64,000 nucleotides of DNA from Neobacillus piezotolerans (lineage in GTDB: Bacteria; Bacillota; Bacilli; Bacillales; Cytobacillaceae): assembly GCF_003362805.1 (NCBI RefSeq), contig NZ_QNQT01000002.1, positions 558,001 through 622,000 on the forward strand, read 5' to 3'. Positions within the stretch are counted from its first letter, which is position 1. Each line of letters begins with the position of its first letter. Made by a program: the position numbers and the translations under genes. Below are positions 1-8,178 of this stretch, piece by piece. Below the pieces are notes generated by a model, which saw only the letters and a program-made list of their open reading frames with translations, was not told the origin of the DNA and ran no database searches.

Positions 1-110
1 TACACTATTCAGAATTTTTGAATAAATAAATGTCGACTTGTGAAAAAATAAGGAAAAGATACTAGGATATTCTACTAGGAGCAGGTAGAGGTGTTTTTTA
101 AAAAAAAGCA

Positions 111-176
111 AAAAAACCGCTTGCTTAGGCATAACGGGTACTAAAGTAACCCGTTAGCTTCGGTTGGCGGCTTTTT
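111..176 (-). terminator. Terminator after tupA, double hairpin
   Basis: On the minus strand an outer stem (GCCGC with GCGG) is followed by a run of T, just downstream of tupA. Nested inside is a perfect 7-bp stem, AACGGGT (133-139) with ACCCGTT (149-155). Runs of A and T flank both sides, so it could act in both directions. Bases 1-110 hold no gene I can support; the 8-mer TACTAGGA occurs twice in them (about 60 and 75). Confidence 0.6.
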
Positions 177-204
177 CGTTTCTATAATCTTTGTAAAATA
201 TTAA

Positions 205-1335
205 TTAGCGTTTTGAAGCATTCGGAACGAATAGAGGCTTTCCGAACTTCGTTTTTCCATACTTGCCAATGATTTTCTGGCCTTCATCACCCACCAGGAA
301 GTCAATGAATGCTTTGCTTGCATTTGGTTTCTTCGTGCTTTTTACCCGGATGACTCCGTATGGGTTCAGGAGCTCGTCCTGGCCTTCCGCCAAACGGACA
401 AGGGATGTCTTGTTCGTCAGGAAGGTTGCTTCGTCTGTAAGCGTGTATCCTCCAAGCTCGTCAGCCATGCGGAGTGTATCCCCCATGCCGAGGCCAGCCT
501 TTTTATACCATTTGCCTTCAGGAGTGATGCCGGCATTTTTCCAAAGCGTAAGTTCTTTTTTGTGGGTGCCTGAATCATCGCCCCTGGAAATGAAAATCGC
601 TTCTTTATCCACGATTTTTTGCAATGCGGATTTAACAGTTTTCGAGTCTTTAATTTTCGCGGGATCATCTTTTGGCCCCACAATCAGGAATTGGTTGTAC
701 ATCAGGCTATAGGCTAGGTCCCCATATTTATCGCTGACAAACTTGTCTTCGCTCTTCCGGTCGTGGACGAGGATGACATCCGCATCGCCCTGTTCGCCCA
801 TTTTAATTGCCTGGCCTGTTCCGACGGCAATGACTTTTACATCAACATTGTACTTTGCTTCAAATATTGGAATGATTGTGTCGAGCAATCCTGAATCCTG
901 TGTGCTCGTTGTAGTTGCAAGGGTGATCGATCCTTCAAGCTTTGGTTTAGGCGCTGGTTTAGGAGCAGGTGCCGGTTTGGTTGCGACAGGCTTCGAAGCT
1001 GGTTTAGGTGCCGGTTTTGCTGCCTGGACTGGTACATCTTTCGTATATTTCTTGGACACATACCCGTACTTTCCATTCCACTTCACTTTAAGCCATTTAT
1101 CCGCAACCTGGACAACACTCAATTCCTGGCCTTTTTTGGCGGTCCCAATTATTCCGTAATTGGTGCCGGCCCCTTTGCGGACGTTGAGGTTCACGGTTGT
1201 TTTTACTTTTTTAACCACACTGGCCGTTGCGGTGCTTTTGGACGTGCTGGGTGTTGCGGCCATAGACGGTGTAGCAAGGTTGAAGATGAGCAAAAGGGCG
1301 GTCAAAACGGACAAAAAGACATTTCTCAATTTCAT
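205..1335 (-). CDS. tupA: Tungstate ABC transporter substrate-binding protein with N-terminal SH3b domain (TupA-like)
   Basis: This is the extracytoplasmic binding protein that captures tungstate for TupBC. A signal peptide (residues 1-26) ends in SMA|A, a signal peptidase I site. A bacterial SH3 domain follows (about 45-100, with LNVRKGAGTNY and YVSKKY), then a Pro/Lys/Ala-rich linker (about 103-132), then the periplasmic-binding fold (136-376). That fold starts with the TTTSTQDSGLLD motif typical of TupA/WtpA-type proteins. There is no lipobox cysteine, unlike most Gram-positive binding proteins; I infer that the SH3b domain holds the protein at the cell wall instead. The gene is transcribed away from tupBC, which is unusual because the three genes commonly form one operon. 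Metal preference (tungstate over molybdate) is inferred from family likeness and from the AOR gene in the same window. Confidence 0.85.
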   Translation of the reverse strand: MKLRNVFLSVLTALLLIFNLATPSMAATPSTSKSTATASVVKKVKTTVNLNVRKGAGTNYGIIGTAKKGQELSVVQVADKWLKVKWNGKYGYVSKKYTKDVPVQAAKPAPKPASKPVATKPAPAPKPAPKPKLEGSITLATTTSTQDSGLLDTIIPIFEAKYNVDVKVIAVGTGQAIKMGEQGDADVILVHDRKSEDKFVSDKYGDLAYSLMYNQFLIVGPKDDPAKIKDSKTVKSALQKIVDKEAIFISRGDDSGTHKKELTLWKNAGITPEGKWYKKAGLGMGDTLRMADELGGYTLTDEATFLTNKTSLVRLAEGQDELLNPYGVIRVKSTKKPNASKAFIDFLVGDEGQKIIGKYGKTKFGKPLFVPNASKR

Positions 1336-1527
1336 TCCATAACCTCCAAGAATTTTTTTACATTCCTACCTTAATGTGTAACTCAATATTTGTAAATTAA
1401 GTTTTGTTTGGTTTCATCAGTTTTTGTTTAAGTTGTTACGGTTTTATGAAGTTTCGTATATCCGTCTAGTAAATTTTTCTAAAAGAAAATATACTATTTC
1501 CATTATTGTTAACTGGGGGAAGAGCCT
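1336..1527. promoter_or_regulatory. Divergent promoter region between tupA and tupBC
   Basis: This A/T-rich gap of 192 bp must hold the promoters of both tup units. On the plus strand a TATACT box (1490-1495) could be a -10 for tupB; its -35 is weak. I looked for a molybdenum/tungsten cofactor riboswitch and found none; the gap is too short and has no fitting stems. Confidence 0.35.
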
Positions 1528-2220
1528 ATGAAAGAATGGATCCTTCTTTTTAAAAAAGATACAATCCTCGATGTTATTGCTTTATCACTTCAAGTATCCT
1601 TAACAGCTTTATTGATTGGAAGCCTGGTTGGAATTTTAATAGGAACCCTCTTGGGCATTTATCGGTTTAAGGGGAAGAATTTTATCTTATCCATCGTCTA
1701 TACAATGATGGGGTTCCCTCCTGTGCTCATCGGAGTAATCGTTTACCTTCTTTTATCGAGGAAAGGGGTATTCGGTTTTGCGGAACTCCTTTTTACGCCA
1801 ACGGCAATGATTATCGCGCAGGTCATTTTGGTGACACCGATTATTATGGGGCTTACCTATTCGGCCGTATCCTCGAACGTCGCCAAATATTCATCTGCGG
1901 CATTGACTCTGGGTGCCAATAAGCTGCAGCTTTGGACGGTTTTGCTTCGCCAATCGGGCAAGGGGATCATCACCGCCTGCCTGACCGCTTTTGGCAGGGC
2001 GATTTCGGAAGTCGGGGCGGTCATGCTTGTTGGCGGGAACATTGAAGGGGAGACAAGGGTCATGACGACTTCGATTATTTTAGAAACGAGGCAGGGGCAT
2101 TTCGATGTCGCCCTAGCGCTTGGGGCTGTCCTGCTCCTGATCAGCTTCCTGATTAATTTCTTCATCCTTTGGAGGTTCATGCTGAGGAAAACGCCTGGCC
2201 AGGAGGTGATTGCCTTATGA
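1528..2220 (+). CDS. tupB: Tungstate ABC transporter permease
   Basis: Integral membrane subunit (230 aa) of the tungstate importer. Hydrophobic segments run along the whole length. The cytoplasmic EAA-type loop reads ALTLGANKLQLW followed by an LLRQSGKGI region, where the ATPase docks; families near CysT/ModB/TupB share this loop. The start is preceded by a GGGGGA-like ribosome site. The stop overlaps the tupC start as ATGA, so the two are translationally coupled. The pairing with TupA and TupC makes the transport role secure, with tungstate the likely cargo. Confidence 0.85.
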   Translation: MKEWILLFKKDTILDVIALSLQVSLTALLIGSLVGILIGTLLGIYRFKGKNFILSIVYTMMGFPPVLIGVIVYLLLSRKGVFGFAELLFTPTAMIIAQVILVTPIIMGLTYSAVSSNVAKYSSAALTLGANKLQLWTVLLRQSGKGIITACLTAFGRAISEVGAVMLVGGNIEGETRVMTTSIILETRQGHFDVALALGAVLLLISFLINFFILWRFMLRKTPGQEVIAL

Positions 2221-2936
2221 CGCCAATCGTATCCCTTAAGGGCCTGTCGGTAAAAACAGCCCAAAAAACGCTATTGAATATTGGTGGTTTGGATATTGAA
2301 AACGGGAAAAGGTATATTGTCATCGGGCTTAGCGGCGCGGGGAAGAGTACGCTGTTGAAGTGCATTGCATCCCTACAAAGTTTCAGTTCTGGCGAGATTA
2401 TGTTGTTCGGGGAAAGGATGGCTAAACCAAACATCTACGCTTTACGGCAAAAAATGGTGTACGTGGCGCAGCATGAAGTCCTTTTCAATGGAAGCGTCGA
2501 GTACAATATTGGCCTCGGCTTGAAATTCCGTGGCGTCAGCAAGGCCCTTCGCCTGGAAAAAATAAAAGAGGTCCTCAATCTTGTAGGTCTGGCCGGCTAT
2601 GAAAAGCGGAATGTAGAATCGCTATCAGGCGGGGAAATCCAGCGCGTCGCTTTGGCAAGGGCTCTTGTGACCGAACCGGAGCTGCTCCTCCTGGATGAGC
2701 CAACTGCCAACCTGGACCCATATAATGTGCAAATGATGGAGCAGGCAATCCGTGAATATTGCACGAATAACGGGGCTACTTTGATTCTGGCGACCCACAA
2801 CATCAATCAGGCGAAACGGATTGGGCAATATGGACTGTTCATTGCCAATGGTGAACTAACCGAAATGGGGCAGGTTCCCGGCATGCTCGAAAATCCTGAT
2901 TCGCCGCAGCTAAAGCAATTTTTAGAATGGGCGTAA
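2217..2936 (+). CDS. tupC: Tungstate ABC transporter ATP-binding protein
   Basis: ATPase subunit (239 aa) that powers TupB. The Walker A motif GLSGAGKST, the signature LSGGEIQRVALARAL, the Walker B LLLLDEPTANLD and the switch histidine region LATHN are all present. I start at the ATG that overlaps the tupB stop, behind the ribosome site AGGAGGTGAT (2201-2210); an upstream in-frame ATG at 2169 lies inside tupB and has no such site. A strong terminator follows the gene. Confidence 0.85.
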   Translation: MTPIVSLKGLSVKTAQKTLLNIGGLDIENGKRYIVIGLSGAGKSTLLKCIASLQSFSSGEIMLFGERMAKPNIYALRQKMVYVAQHEVLFNGSVEYNIGLGLKFRGVSKALRLEKIKEVLNLVGLAGYEKRNVESLSGGEIQRVALARALVTEPELLLLDEPTANLDPYNVQMMEQAIREYCTNNGATLILATHNINQAKRIGQYGLFIANGELTEMGQVPGMLENPDSPQLKQFLEWA

Positions 2937-2941
2937 TATAT

Positions 2942-3014
2942 GGAACCCCCGGTGATAAGACGGATTGCGCACCAGAGCTCGCGCTTGCCGGCAATCTTGC
3001 GGGGGTTCCTTTTT
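2942..3014 (+). terminator. Terminator after tupBC
   Basis: The stem GGAACCCCCG (2942-2951) pairs with its exact complement ending at 3009 and is followed by TTTTT. The long loop has secondary pairing. Confidence 0.8.
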
Positions 3015-3040
3015 ATGTATTCCTTAGATTAATAGATAGT

Positions 3041-3829
3041 TTAACTTAAATCCATCGTCCCTTTTACTCTTGCCTGGTAAGCAGCAAAACGAATACACCC
3101 GAGGCAAATAATGAAAAAGGCGATTCCCAATAAAAACTCCTGCCCGGCATAAACAGCGACTTGATCAAAATTTCCTTCATTCATAATCTCCTTTGTCAGC
3201 TTGACCCCTCTTGTTAATGGCATGAAGTTTGCTATGAACTGCAGCGCATTGGGCATGCTGGTCTGAGGATAATTAGCCCCGCTTAATAGAAGAAGGATAC
3301 TTGCCAATAAATTGGTGAGAAGATGCATGGATGGCGTCCATAAACAAAAGCTTCCGATGATTAACCCAAGCCCGCAAGCAGAGAAAATTGAAACAGCCCA
3401 AACGAGTGCAAGGGCGCCCGCCGCTTCAACGGTAATCGATATGTCGAAAATAAAAATCCCGAATAGTAAACCGATAAATGCGGTAAACATCCCGTTTGCC
3501 ACGTGCGCTAAAGAACGGGCCAAAAACATCGCAGGCTTGTTCGCCGGAGTTGCCATAATTAGCTGCAGCGTACCCATGCTCCGGTCTGAGGTAATGACGG
3601 ATGTGATTCCAAACACCGAATTCATTACACACAGCAGTAAGGCATTTGCGCCTATATAGCCGGCAAGGTCCACACCATCATAAACATGCCTCACCAAAAA
3701 TGAAAAAAACAGCAGTTGGCTGAGCGGCATGCAAACCATGACAAGTATATACACCTTCGGATTCAGCCAGCCAAATAATGCCCGGTAGGATAAAAAACTA
3801 TGGCGAAAAAAACGCTGAATTGCCCCCAT
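3041..3829 (-). CDS. ABC-2 type transporter permease
   Basis: Second permease (262 aa) of an ABC-2 exporter. It has about six hydrophobic segments and the ABC-2 pattern of a short N-terminal tail, a cytoplasmic loop (TSDRSMGTLQLIMATPANKP, an elbow motif of this family) and a terminal membrane span. It follows the first permease by 2 bp and is the last gene of the three-gene unit. Members of the family export drugs, lipids or peptides; no substrate can be read from the sequence. Confidence 0.8.
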   Translation of the reverse strand: MGAIQRFFRHSFLSYRALFGWLNPKVYILVMVCMPLSQLLFFSFLVRHVYDGVDLAGYIGANALLLCVMNSVFGITSVITSDRSMGTLQLIMATPANKPAMFLARSLAHVANGMFTAFIGLLFGIFIFDISITVEAAGALALVWAVSIFSACGLGLIIGSFCLWTPSMHLLTNLLASILLLLSGANYPQTSMPNALQFIANFMPLTRGVKLTKEIMNEGNFDQVAVYAGQEFLLGIAFFIICLGCIRFAAYQARVKGTMDLS

Positions 3830-3831
3830 GA

Positions 3832-4614
3832 TTAATACACCCCCAACTTTCCGTCAATACGGGCTTTTCGCTCGACAGCTTTATAGCAGAACCACGCAAT
3901 CAATCCATACACAAGAGACAAGACTAGTAAAATGCCCATTGTCTGAAGAATGGCATCAGTGCCAGTGGCGGCAAGGGTCTCCCGCAACAATGCAATCGCC
4001 CATGTTGGGGGCAGTAAATATGAAAGCGGCTGAATCCAATCCGGCAAAATGGAAATCGGGAATAAAAATCCGCAAACAAAATAAATCGGGTATTCAAGGA
4101 AATTCATTAATGCTTCCGCCTGGCGGGATAACGTGAAAAACAGCGCCAAAAAGAATGAAAAGATAATCAACGCAAATACCACAAGCAAGAGTGCCAACAA
4201 AAACAGGAGGGGATGGGCGATCTCAACCTTGACACGGAAAAACACAACTAAATAGAGCACCGACAAGCCCATAGCGATAATTCCCCAGATGGTGTTCCCG
4301 ACAATTTTACCAAGGAGGATAATTGAAAAGGGGGTAGGGGCAACGAAAATGTTTTCCAATGTTCCGTAAAACCGTTCCCGGTTAATATCGCTCGCGGAAG
4401 AGTAGACAATTGAGGACCACAGGGCCATAAAACCGGAACCGAGCAATACATAGTGCACGAGTGTCTCATTTGGGACGTTCCCGTATATAAAGTAGCTTAG
4501 TGTCGCGTAAAAAAGGGGGGAAATCCAGATGATGAATTGAAACATCGGACGTGCGATCGAAAGCTTCATTTGCAGATTAGCTGTTTGCCATAATGGGTGA
4601 AGAATGCTGTTCAT
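3832..4614 (-). CDS. ABC-2 type transporter permease
   Basis: First permease (260 aa) of the same exporter. The cytoplasmic segment SASDINRERFYGTLENIF followed by VAPTPFS is typical of ABC-2 permeases, and about six membrane spans can be counted. The start lies 38 bp inside the end of the ATPase gene, implying coupled translation. Having two different permeases suggests that the exporter works as a heterodimer with one ATPase gene. Substrate unknown. Confidence 0.8.
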   Translation of the reverse strand: MNSILHPLWQTANLQMKLSIARPMFQFIIWISPLFYATLSYFIYGNVPNETLVHYVLLGSGFMALWSSIVYSSASDINRERFYGTLENIFVAPTPFSIILLGKIVGNTIWGIIAMGLSVLYLVVFFRVKVEIAHPLLFLLALLLVVFALIIFSFFLALFFTLSRQAEALMNFLEYPIYFVCGFLFPISILPDWIQPLSYLLPPTWAIALLRETLAATGTDAILQTMGILLVLSLVYGLIAWFCYKAVERKARIDGKLGVY

Positions 4615-5587
4615 CCTTTAATCCTCCGATCAAATGCAAATAAACATCTTCCAGGGAAGGTTCCGTAATTGAAATGTTTTGAATTCCGCTTTCACCCAAC
4701 CCGCTATAAAGAAGGGAAATGACTTTTTGCGGTTCGCTGGTTTGGACACGGACAGTGGAATAGTAGTCATTTGTGGTTTCTTCAATATGTTGCAAGCTGG
4801 CATTTTTGCTTAGCAAAGATTTTGCTTTCAGTCCATTCATACAATCAAATTGGACGACCGATAGCTGGCCAACCATCTTCTTCAAATTATCGGGTGTATC
4901 TATTGCGATAAGTTCGCCTTGATTAATAAATGCAATGCGGTCACAAAGCTCATCCGCCTCTTGCATGTAATGGGTTGTCAGCACAATAGTCGTTCCTTTT
5001 TCGTTTAGCTGACGGATGACTTGCCGCAGGTTTCTGGCGCTGATTGGGTCAAGGCCGATGGAAGGCTCGTCTAAAAAAAGGATTTTTGGGTCATTAATCA
5101 ACCCGCGAGCGATTTGCAGCCGCTGCTTCATCCCTTTTGAGAAAGTTTCAACACGCTGGGTGGCCGCATTCTCAAGCCCCACAAGTTGCAGCAATTCAGG
5201 GATTCGTTCCTTCTGGATGCTCCTTGGGATTTTATACAAGTCCGCAAAGTAGGTGAGATTATCATAGGCTGATAAGCGCCAGTATAAATTCCGCTCACCG
5301 CCGAGAATGAAATTGATTTGGGGCCTCAATTTGTGATTTTCAGTTTCAGCATCCAAACCAAGGATTGTGGCTTGGCCCTCCGTTGGAATGAGCATGGTCG
5401 TCAAAATTTTAATCATCGTCGTTTTCCCGGCCCCATTCGGCCCTAGCAAACCAAAGACCTCTCCTTTATTCACTTCGAATGAAATCCCTTTTAATGCTTC
5501 GATGGTTTTCTTTTTCTTTTTGAAAAGTCCCTGCTCTGCCACATACGTCCGCTTAACATTTTTAACGTTGATAATTGAAGGATTCAT
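4577..5587 (-). CDS. ABC-2 type transporter ATP-binding protein
   Basis: ATPase (336 aa) for the two ABC-2 permeases. Walker A is GPNGAGKTT, the signature is FSKGMKQRLQIARGL, Walker B is ILFLDEPSIGLD, and the H-loop is LTTHY. The C-terminal 100 residues match the extra domain of DrrA/NodI-type ATPases, so an export role is expected. A lysine-rich insert (FKKKKKTIEAL) sits near residue 25. It heads the operon, and its promoter region carries a palindrome that the adjacent ArsR-type protein could bind. Confidence 0.85.
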   Translation of the reverse strand: MNPSIINVKNVKRTYVAEQGLFKKKKKTIEALKGISFEVNKGEVFGLLGPNGAGKTTMIKILTTMLIPTEGQATILGLDAETENHKLRPQINFILGGERNLYWRLSAYDNLTYFADLYKIPRSIQKERIPELLQLVGLENAATQRVETFSKGMKQRLQIARGLINDPKILFLDEPSIGLDPISARNLRQVIRQLNEKGTTIVLTTHYMQEADELCDRIAFINQGELIAIDTPDNLKKMVGQLSVVQFDCMNGLKAKSLLSKNASLQHIEETTNDYYSTVRVQTSEPQKVISLLYSGLGESGIQNISITEPSLEDVYLHLIGGLKDEQHSSPIMANS

Positions 5588-5615
5588 TTCTTCACCTCTA
5601 TATTAGATGATTGTC

Positions 5616-5637
5616 TTATAATATGATTGTATTATAA
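5616..5637. promoter_or_regulatory. Palindromic operator candidate upstream of the ABC-2 operon
   Basis: A perfect inverted repeat, TTATAATA-TGATTG-TATTATAA, lies about 30 bp before the ATPase start and within promoter distance. The 8-mer TATTATAA recurs at 6753-6760, just upstream of the ArsR-type gene. ArsR-family proteins usually bind such A/T-rich palindromes. Because TATAAT is also the -10 consensus, part of the match may simply be promoter sequence. Confidence 0.5.
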
Positions 5638-5688
5638 TTCTAAATATTTGCAATAAAAAAAGAACGACATTTTTTGTCGTTCTATTAA

Positions 5689-6723
5689 TCAAGTTTTAAT
5701 AGTAGTAAATTCCTGCAATACTGATTTAAACTTTTCCAACTGAATCGGGTCTGCGGAAAAATATTTAATAGCCCCAATTTTTTCTTCTTTGATCAGATTC
5801 GCCTTTTTGAGCAAGTCCAGATGATGGGAAACAGTCGCCGTGGTGACCCCGACATACTCCGCCAATCTCGCGCCATATTCCTTTTTTACGCATAACATCC
5901 TTAAAATCAGAAGTCTGTTTGGATCCGAAAGAACTTTAAGTGTTTTAGACAATTCCTTGCTTTTTTCCCTGTCGTCATTCAATGGTTGGGCGTAGCCAAA
6001 AATCACAATACAAACCGCATGATTAAAGACACGCATTTTAGATGGGGAAAAACTATAGCTTGGGAAAAAATAATAGAGCTTATAATCACTTGTGCGCCTG
6101 AATGTTTTTCCCATTACATATTGTGAAAGTGCGAGAGGTTTCATGTTTAATTTTTTCAGTTCGATTAATGAGTGATCAATGGCTTCTTGTTTTGCCCTAA
6201 TCAATTTTTGAAAAAAATCGCCATGAACGATGTGGAGGAATGTCTCCAAAAATCCTAACCGGAATGATTGGAGCTCGAGCAAAAACTTTTTAATGAATTG
6301 CCGTTTCTCGGGAGTGCTCCACTCATAACGCTCTTCCATGGATTCAATGTCATCTGGTGAAGCAAGGAGCCTTTCTGTTAAATCGCTTGGGATTTCTCCT
6401 CCTAAAAAGCTCTGGACAAAATCAATATCGGATAAGGCTGAAATGCCGGTGCAAAAATCCTTTTCATTTTGAAACTGCGGTACTTTTAACAGTAGTTCGA
6501 GGCAGCCCAACAGATCATTAGTAGAATAACGGCGCCATTTTTCGATAAAAACCCTTGATGGTTCAGGAAGCGCCTTTTCAACTGATTGGTAATCTATATA
6601 ATGAAAATCCTTTTTGTTTTTTAATAACATTGCACAAAGGAGAATCATCCCTTCCACAACGGGTGAAAAAAACATATGTACTTGTTCATCCGCCGTTTCT
6701 TCGTAATTTATCTCAATGGTCAT
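5689..6723 (-). CDS. ArsR-family transcriptional regulator with long N-terminal domain
   Basis: The C-terminal 90 residues form a winged helix of the ArsR type: LKVLSDPNRLLILRML, then the recognition helix VTTATVSHHLDLLKKANLI and the wing YFSADP. No CxC metal site is visible, so a metal role is not supported. The N-terminal 240 residues are of a type I do not recognise, mainly helical, and may sense a ligand. I start at the ATG at 6723, with GGAGG 8 bases upstream, rather than at the longer open frame beginning at 6807. The gene lies 101 bp upstream of the ABC-2 operon on the same strand and probably controls it. Confidence 0.75.
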   Translation of the reverse strand: MTIEINYEETADEQVHMFFSPVVEGMILLCAMLLKNKKDFHYIDYQSVEKALPEPSRVFIEKWRRYSTNDLLGCLELLLKVPQFQNEKDFCTGISALSDIDFVQSFLGGEIPSDLTERLLASPDDIESMEERYEWSTPEKRQFIKKFLLELQSFRLGFLETFLHIVHGDFFQKLIRAKQEAIDHSLIELKKLNMKPLALSQYVMGKTFRRTSDYKLYYFFPSYSFSPSKMRVFNHAVCIVIFGYAQPLNDDREKSKELSKTLKVLSDPNRLLILRMLCVKKEYGARLAEYVGVTTATVSHHLDLLKKANLIKEEKIGAIKYFSADPIQLEKFKSVLQEFTTIKT

Positions 6724-6811
6724 TCGTCCATCCTCCATAATTGTGTTACCTATATTATAAAATGACCATCTGATATTGTGAAGTAAGGGACCACGGGGCC
6801 TCAGCATAAAT

Positions 6812-6842
6812 AAAAAAAGCCATGAGTGGAAACTCCTGGCCG
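6812..6842 (-). terminator. Terminator of the molybdenum hydroxylase operon
   Basis: On the minus strand GCCAGGAGT pairs with ACTCATGGC (one mismatch) and is followed by seven T. It sits 30 bp after the 2Fe-2S gene. Confidence 0.7.
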
Positions 6843-6872
6843 CTTGAATTGAAAATCCAACTACGAAACCCT

Positions 6873-7343
6873 TTATTTATCCTTCGTCTCTTCCATAGCC
6901 GCAAGCACGGCTTCCCTGATTTCCTTATACCCGGTGCAGCGGCAAATATTGGACTCAAGCCAATCCTCCAACACTTTTTCATCAGCGGTTTCCTTCTGGG
7001 AAAGTGCATGGCAATTCATAATGAACCCTGACGTACAATAGCCGCATTGGAAGGCGAAGTTCTCGACGAATGCACGTTGGATGGGCGTATCCTTCAAGCC
7101 CTCAACCGTCGTGATATCCTTACCCTCACCTTCTATGGCAAGCATGAGGCATGATTTTTGAGGGATGCCGTCAACTAGGACGGTGCAAGCCCCGCAGTCC
7201 CCATTCAGGCAGCCGGGCTTTGACCCTGTCAGCCCGAGCCTCCCACGGATAATATAAAGCAATGTATCGGCTGGCCGGACCGTAACAATTTCTGCAGCGG
7301 AATTGATGGACAGCCGTACGGTCATCCTCGGATCATTGGCCAA
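6873..7343 (-). CDS. Molybdenum hydroxylase 2Fe-2S subunit (XdhC/CoxS/PucE type)
   Basis: Small electron-transfer subunit (156 aa). The N-terminal plant-ferredoxin-type site reads CLNGDCGACTVLVDG with a further Cys downstream, and the C-terminal helical domain carries CGYCTSGFI and CRCTGY, giving two 2Fe-2S clusters. I choose a TTG start at 7343 because GGAGG lies 9 bases before it; the in-frame ATG at 7325 has GAGG touching the codon with no spacer. The start overlaps the end of the FAD gene by 11 bp. It is the last gene of the operon. Confidence 0.85.
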   Translation of the reverse strand: MANDPRMTVRLSINSAAEIVTVRPADTLLYIIRGRLGLTGSKPGCLNGDCGACTVLVDGIPQKSCLMLAIEGEGKDITTVEGLKDTPIQRAFVENFAFQCGYCTSGFIMNCHALSQKETADEKVLEDWLESNICRCTGYKEIREAVLAAMEETKDK

Positions 7344-8178
7344 TTTTTTCACCCTCCAGCTCACGGATGGCATCCGCAATCATATTTTTTAACACGTAGA
7401 GTCGATACTCCTTCGAGCCTTCGACATCATCGAGAATGGGGGAAGGGAGGCTGCCCAAAGCCTGGTCCGCCCTTTCTTCCGGAGTAATTTCTGTATCATT
7501 CACGGCCTTTTCTATAGGTGCGGAGCGGAACGGAAAGGGAGAAACCCCGCTGAACGCCATCCTGATTTCTTCACCTTTTTTAATAGCGGCGAGTGTTACG
7601 AGCGGATAGCCGGTTTTCCACTGCTTACGCCTTTTTTGTGTAAAATAGGGCAAGCTCAAATACTCTTTTTCTATTAAAATTGTGAACACAAATTCCCCAT
7701 CCTGCAATTTGATTGTTTGATTGAAAATATCGTTTATTGGTTTGTAGGCCAGTCCTCCGGGTCCCATTATCCCGACCAGGGCGTCTGTGAGCAGCAATGG
7801 CAGCACCGCTTCCCGGTAAAAAATTTTCCCGCATATATTCCCGCCAAGTGTGATTTTGTTGCGGGCGGTCCGATCGGCGATTTCACTCACCGTTTTGCCG
7901 AGAAGGGGGAAGGAATTGTCCTCCACGATGGATGTTAGCGTCACGCCGCCCCCAATCACCAAATATTGTTCATGCAAAGAAACCTCCCCATAGCCAGGCA
8001 GCCCTTTAAGGTCAATTACATCATCCGCGTAATCTAGGCCAATCCGTCCAAGGGTAATCAGTTCGGTTCCCCCTGAAAAATAAAAGGGGGTTTGTTTCTG
8101 GTTTTTTGCTGCCTGAAAAAGCCGGACGGCATCATGTGCCCCTGTTGGTTTGAAATACCGAAAGTTAAACGGTAGCAT
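7333..8178 (-). CDS. Molybdenum hydroxylase FAD-binding subunit
   Basis: The FAD subunit (281 aa) passes electrons from the 2Fe-2S clusters to the final acceptor. Family features include the FAD loop FYFSGGTELI near residue 35 and the segment NKITLGGNICG, equivalent to the TxGGN motif. The start is preceded by AGGGGG with a 7-base spacer and overlaps the Mo subunit stop by 14 bp. The length is normal for CoxM/PucC-type subunits. Confidence 0.85.
   Translation of the reverse strand: MLPFNFRYFKPTGAHDAVRLFQAAKNQKQTPFYFSGGTELITLGRIGLDYADDVIDLKGLPGYGEVSLHEQYLVIGGGVTLTSIVEDNSFPLLGKTVSEIADRTARNKITLGGNICGKIFYREAVLPLLLTDALVGIMGPGGLAYKPINDIFNQTIKLQDGEFVFTILIEKEYLSLPYFTQKRRKQWKTGYPLVTLAAIKKGEEIRMAFSGVSPFPFRSAPIEKAVNDTEITPEERADQALGSLPSPILDDVEGSKEYRLYVLKNMIADAIRELEGEKIGQ

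Noticed and set aside
111-176. Resemblance to the 3' half of a cyclic di-GMP-I riboswitch (GAAGCTAACGGG)
   Set aside because: Only a few conserved bases match, the other half is missing, and it lies after a gene rather than before one. A terminator explains it.
1336-1527. Molybdenum/tungsten cofactor riboswitch before tupBC or tupA
   Set aside because: No conserved stems or bases of the motif were found in the 192 bp, nor upstream of aor or the Mo hydroxylase operon.
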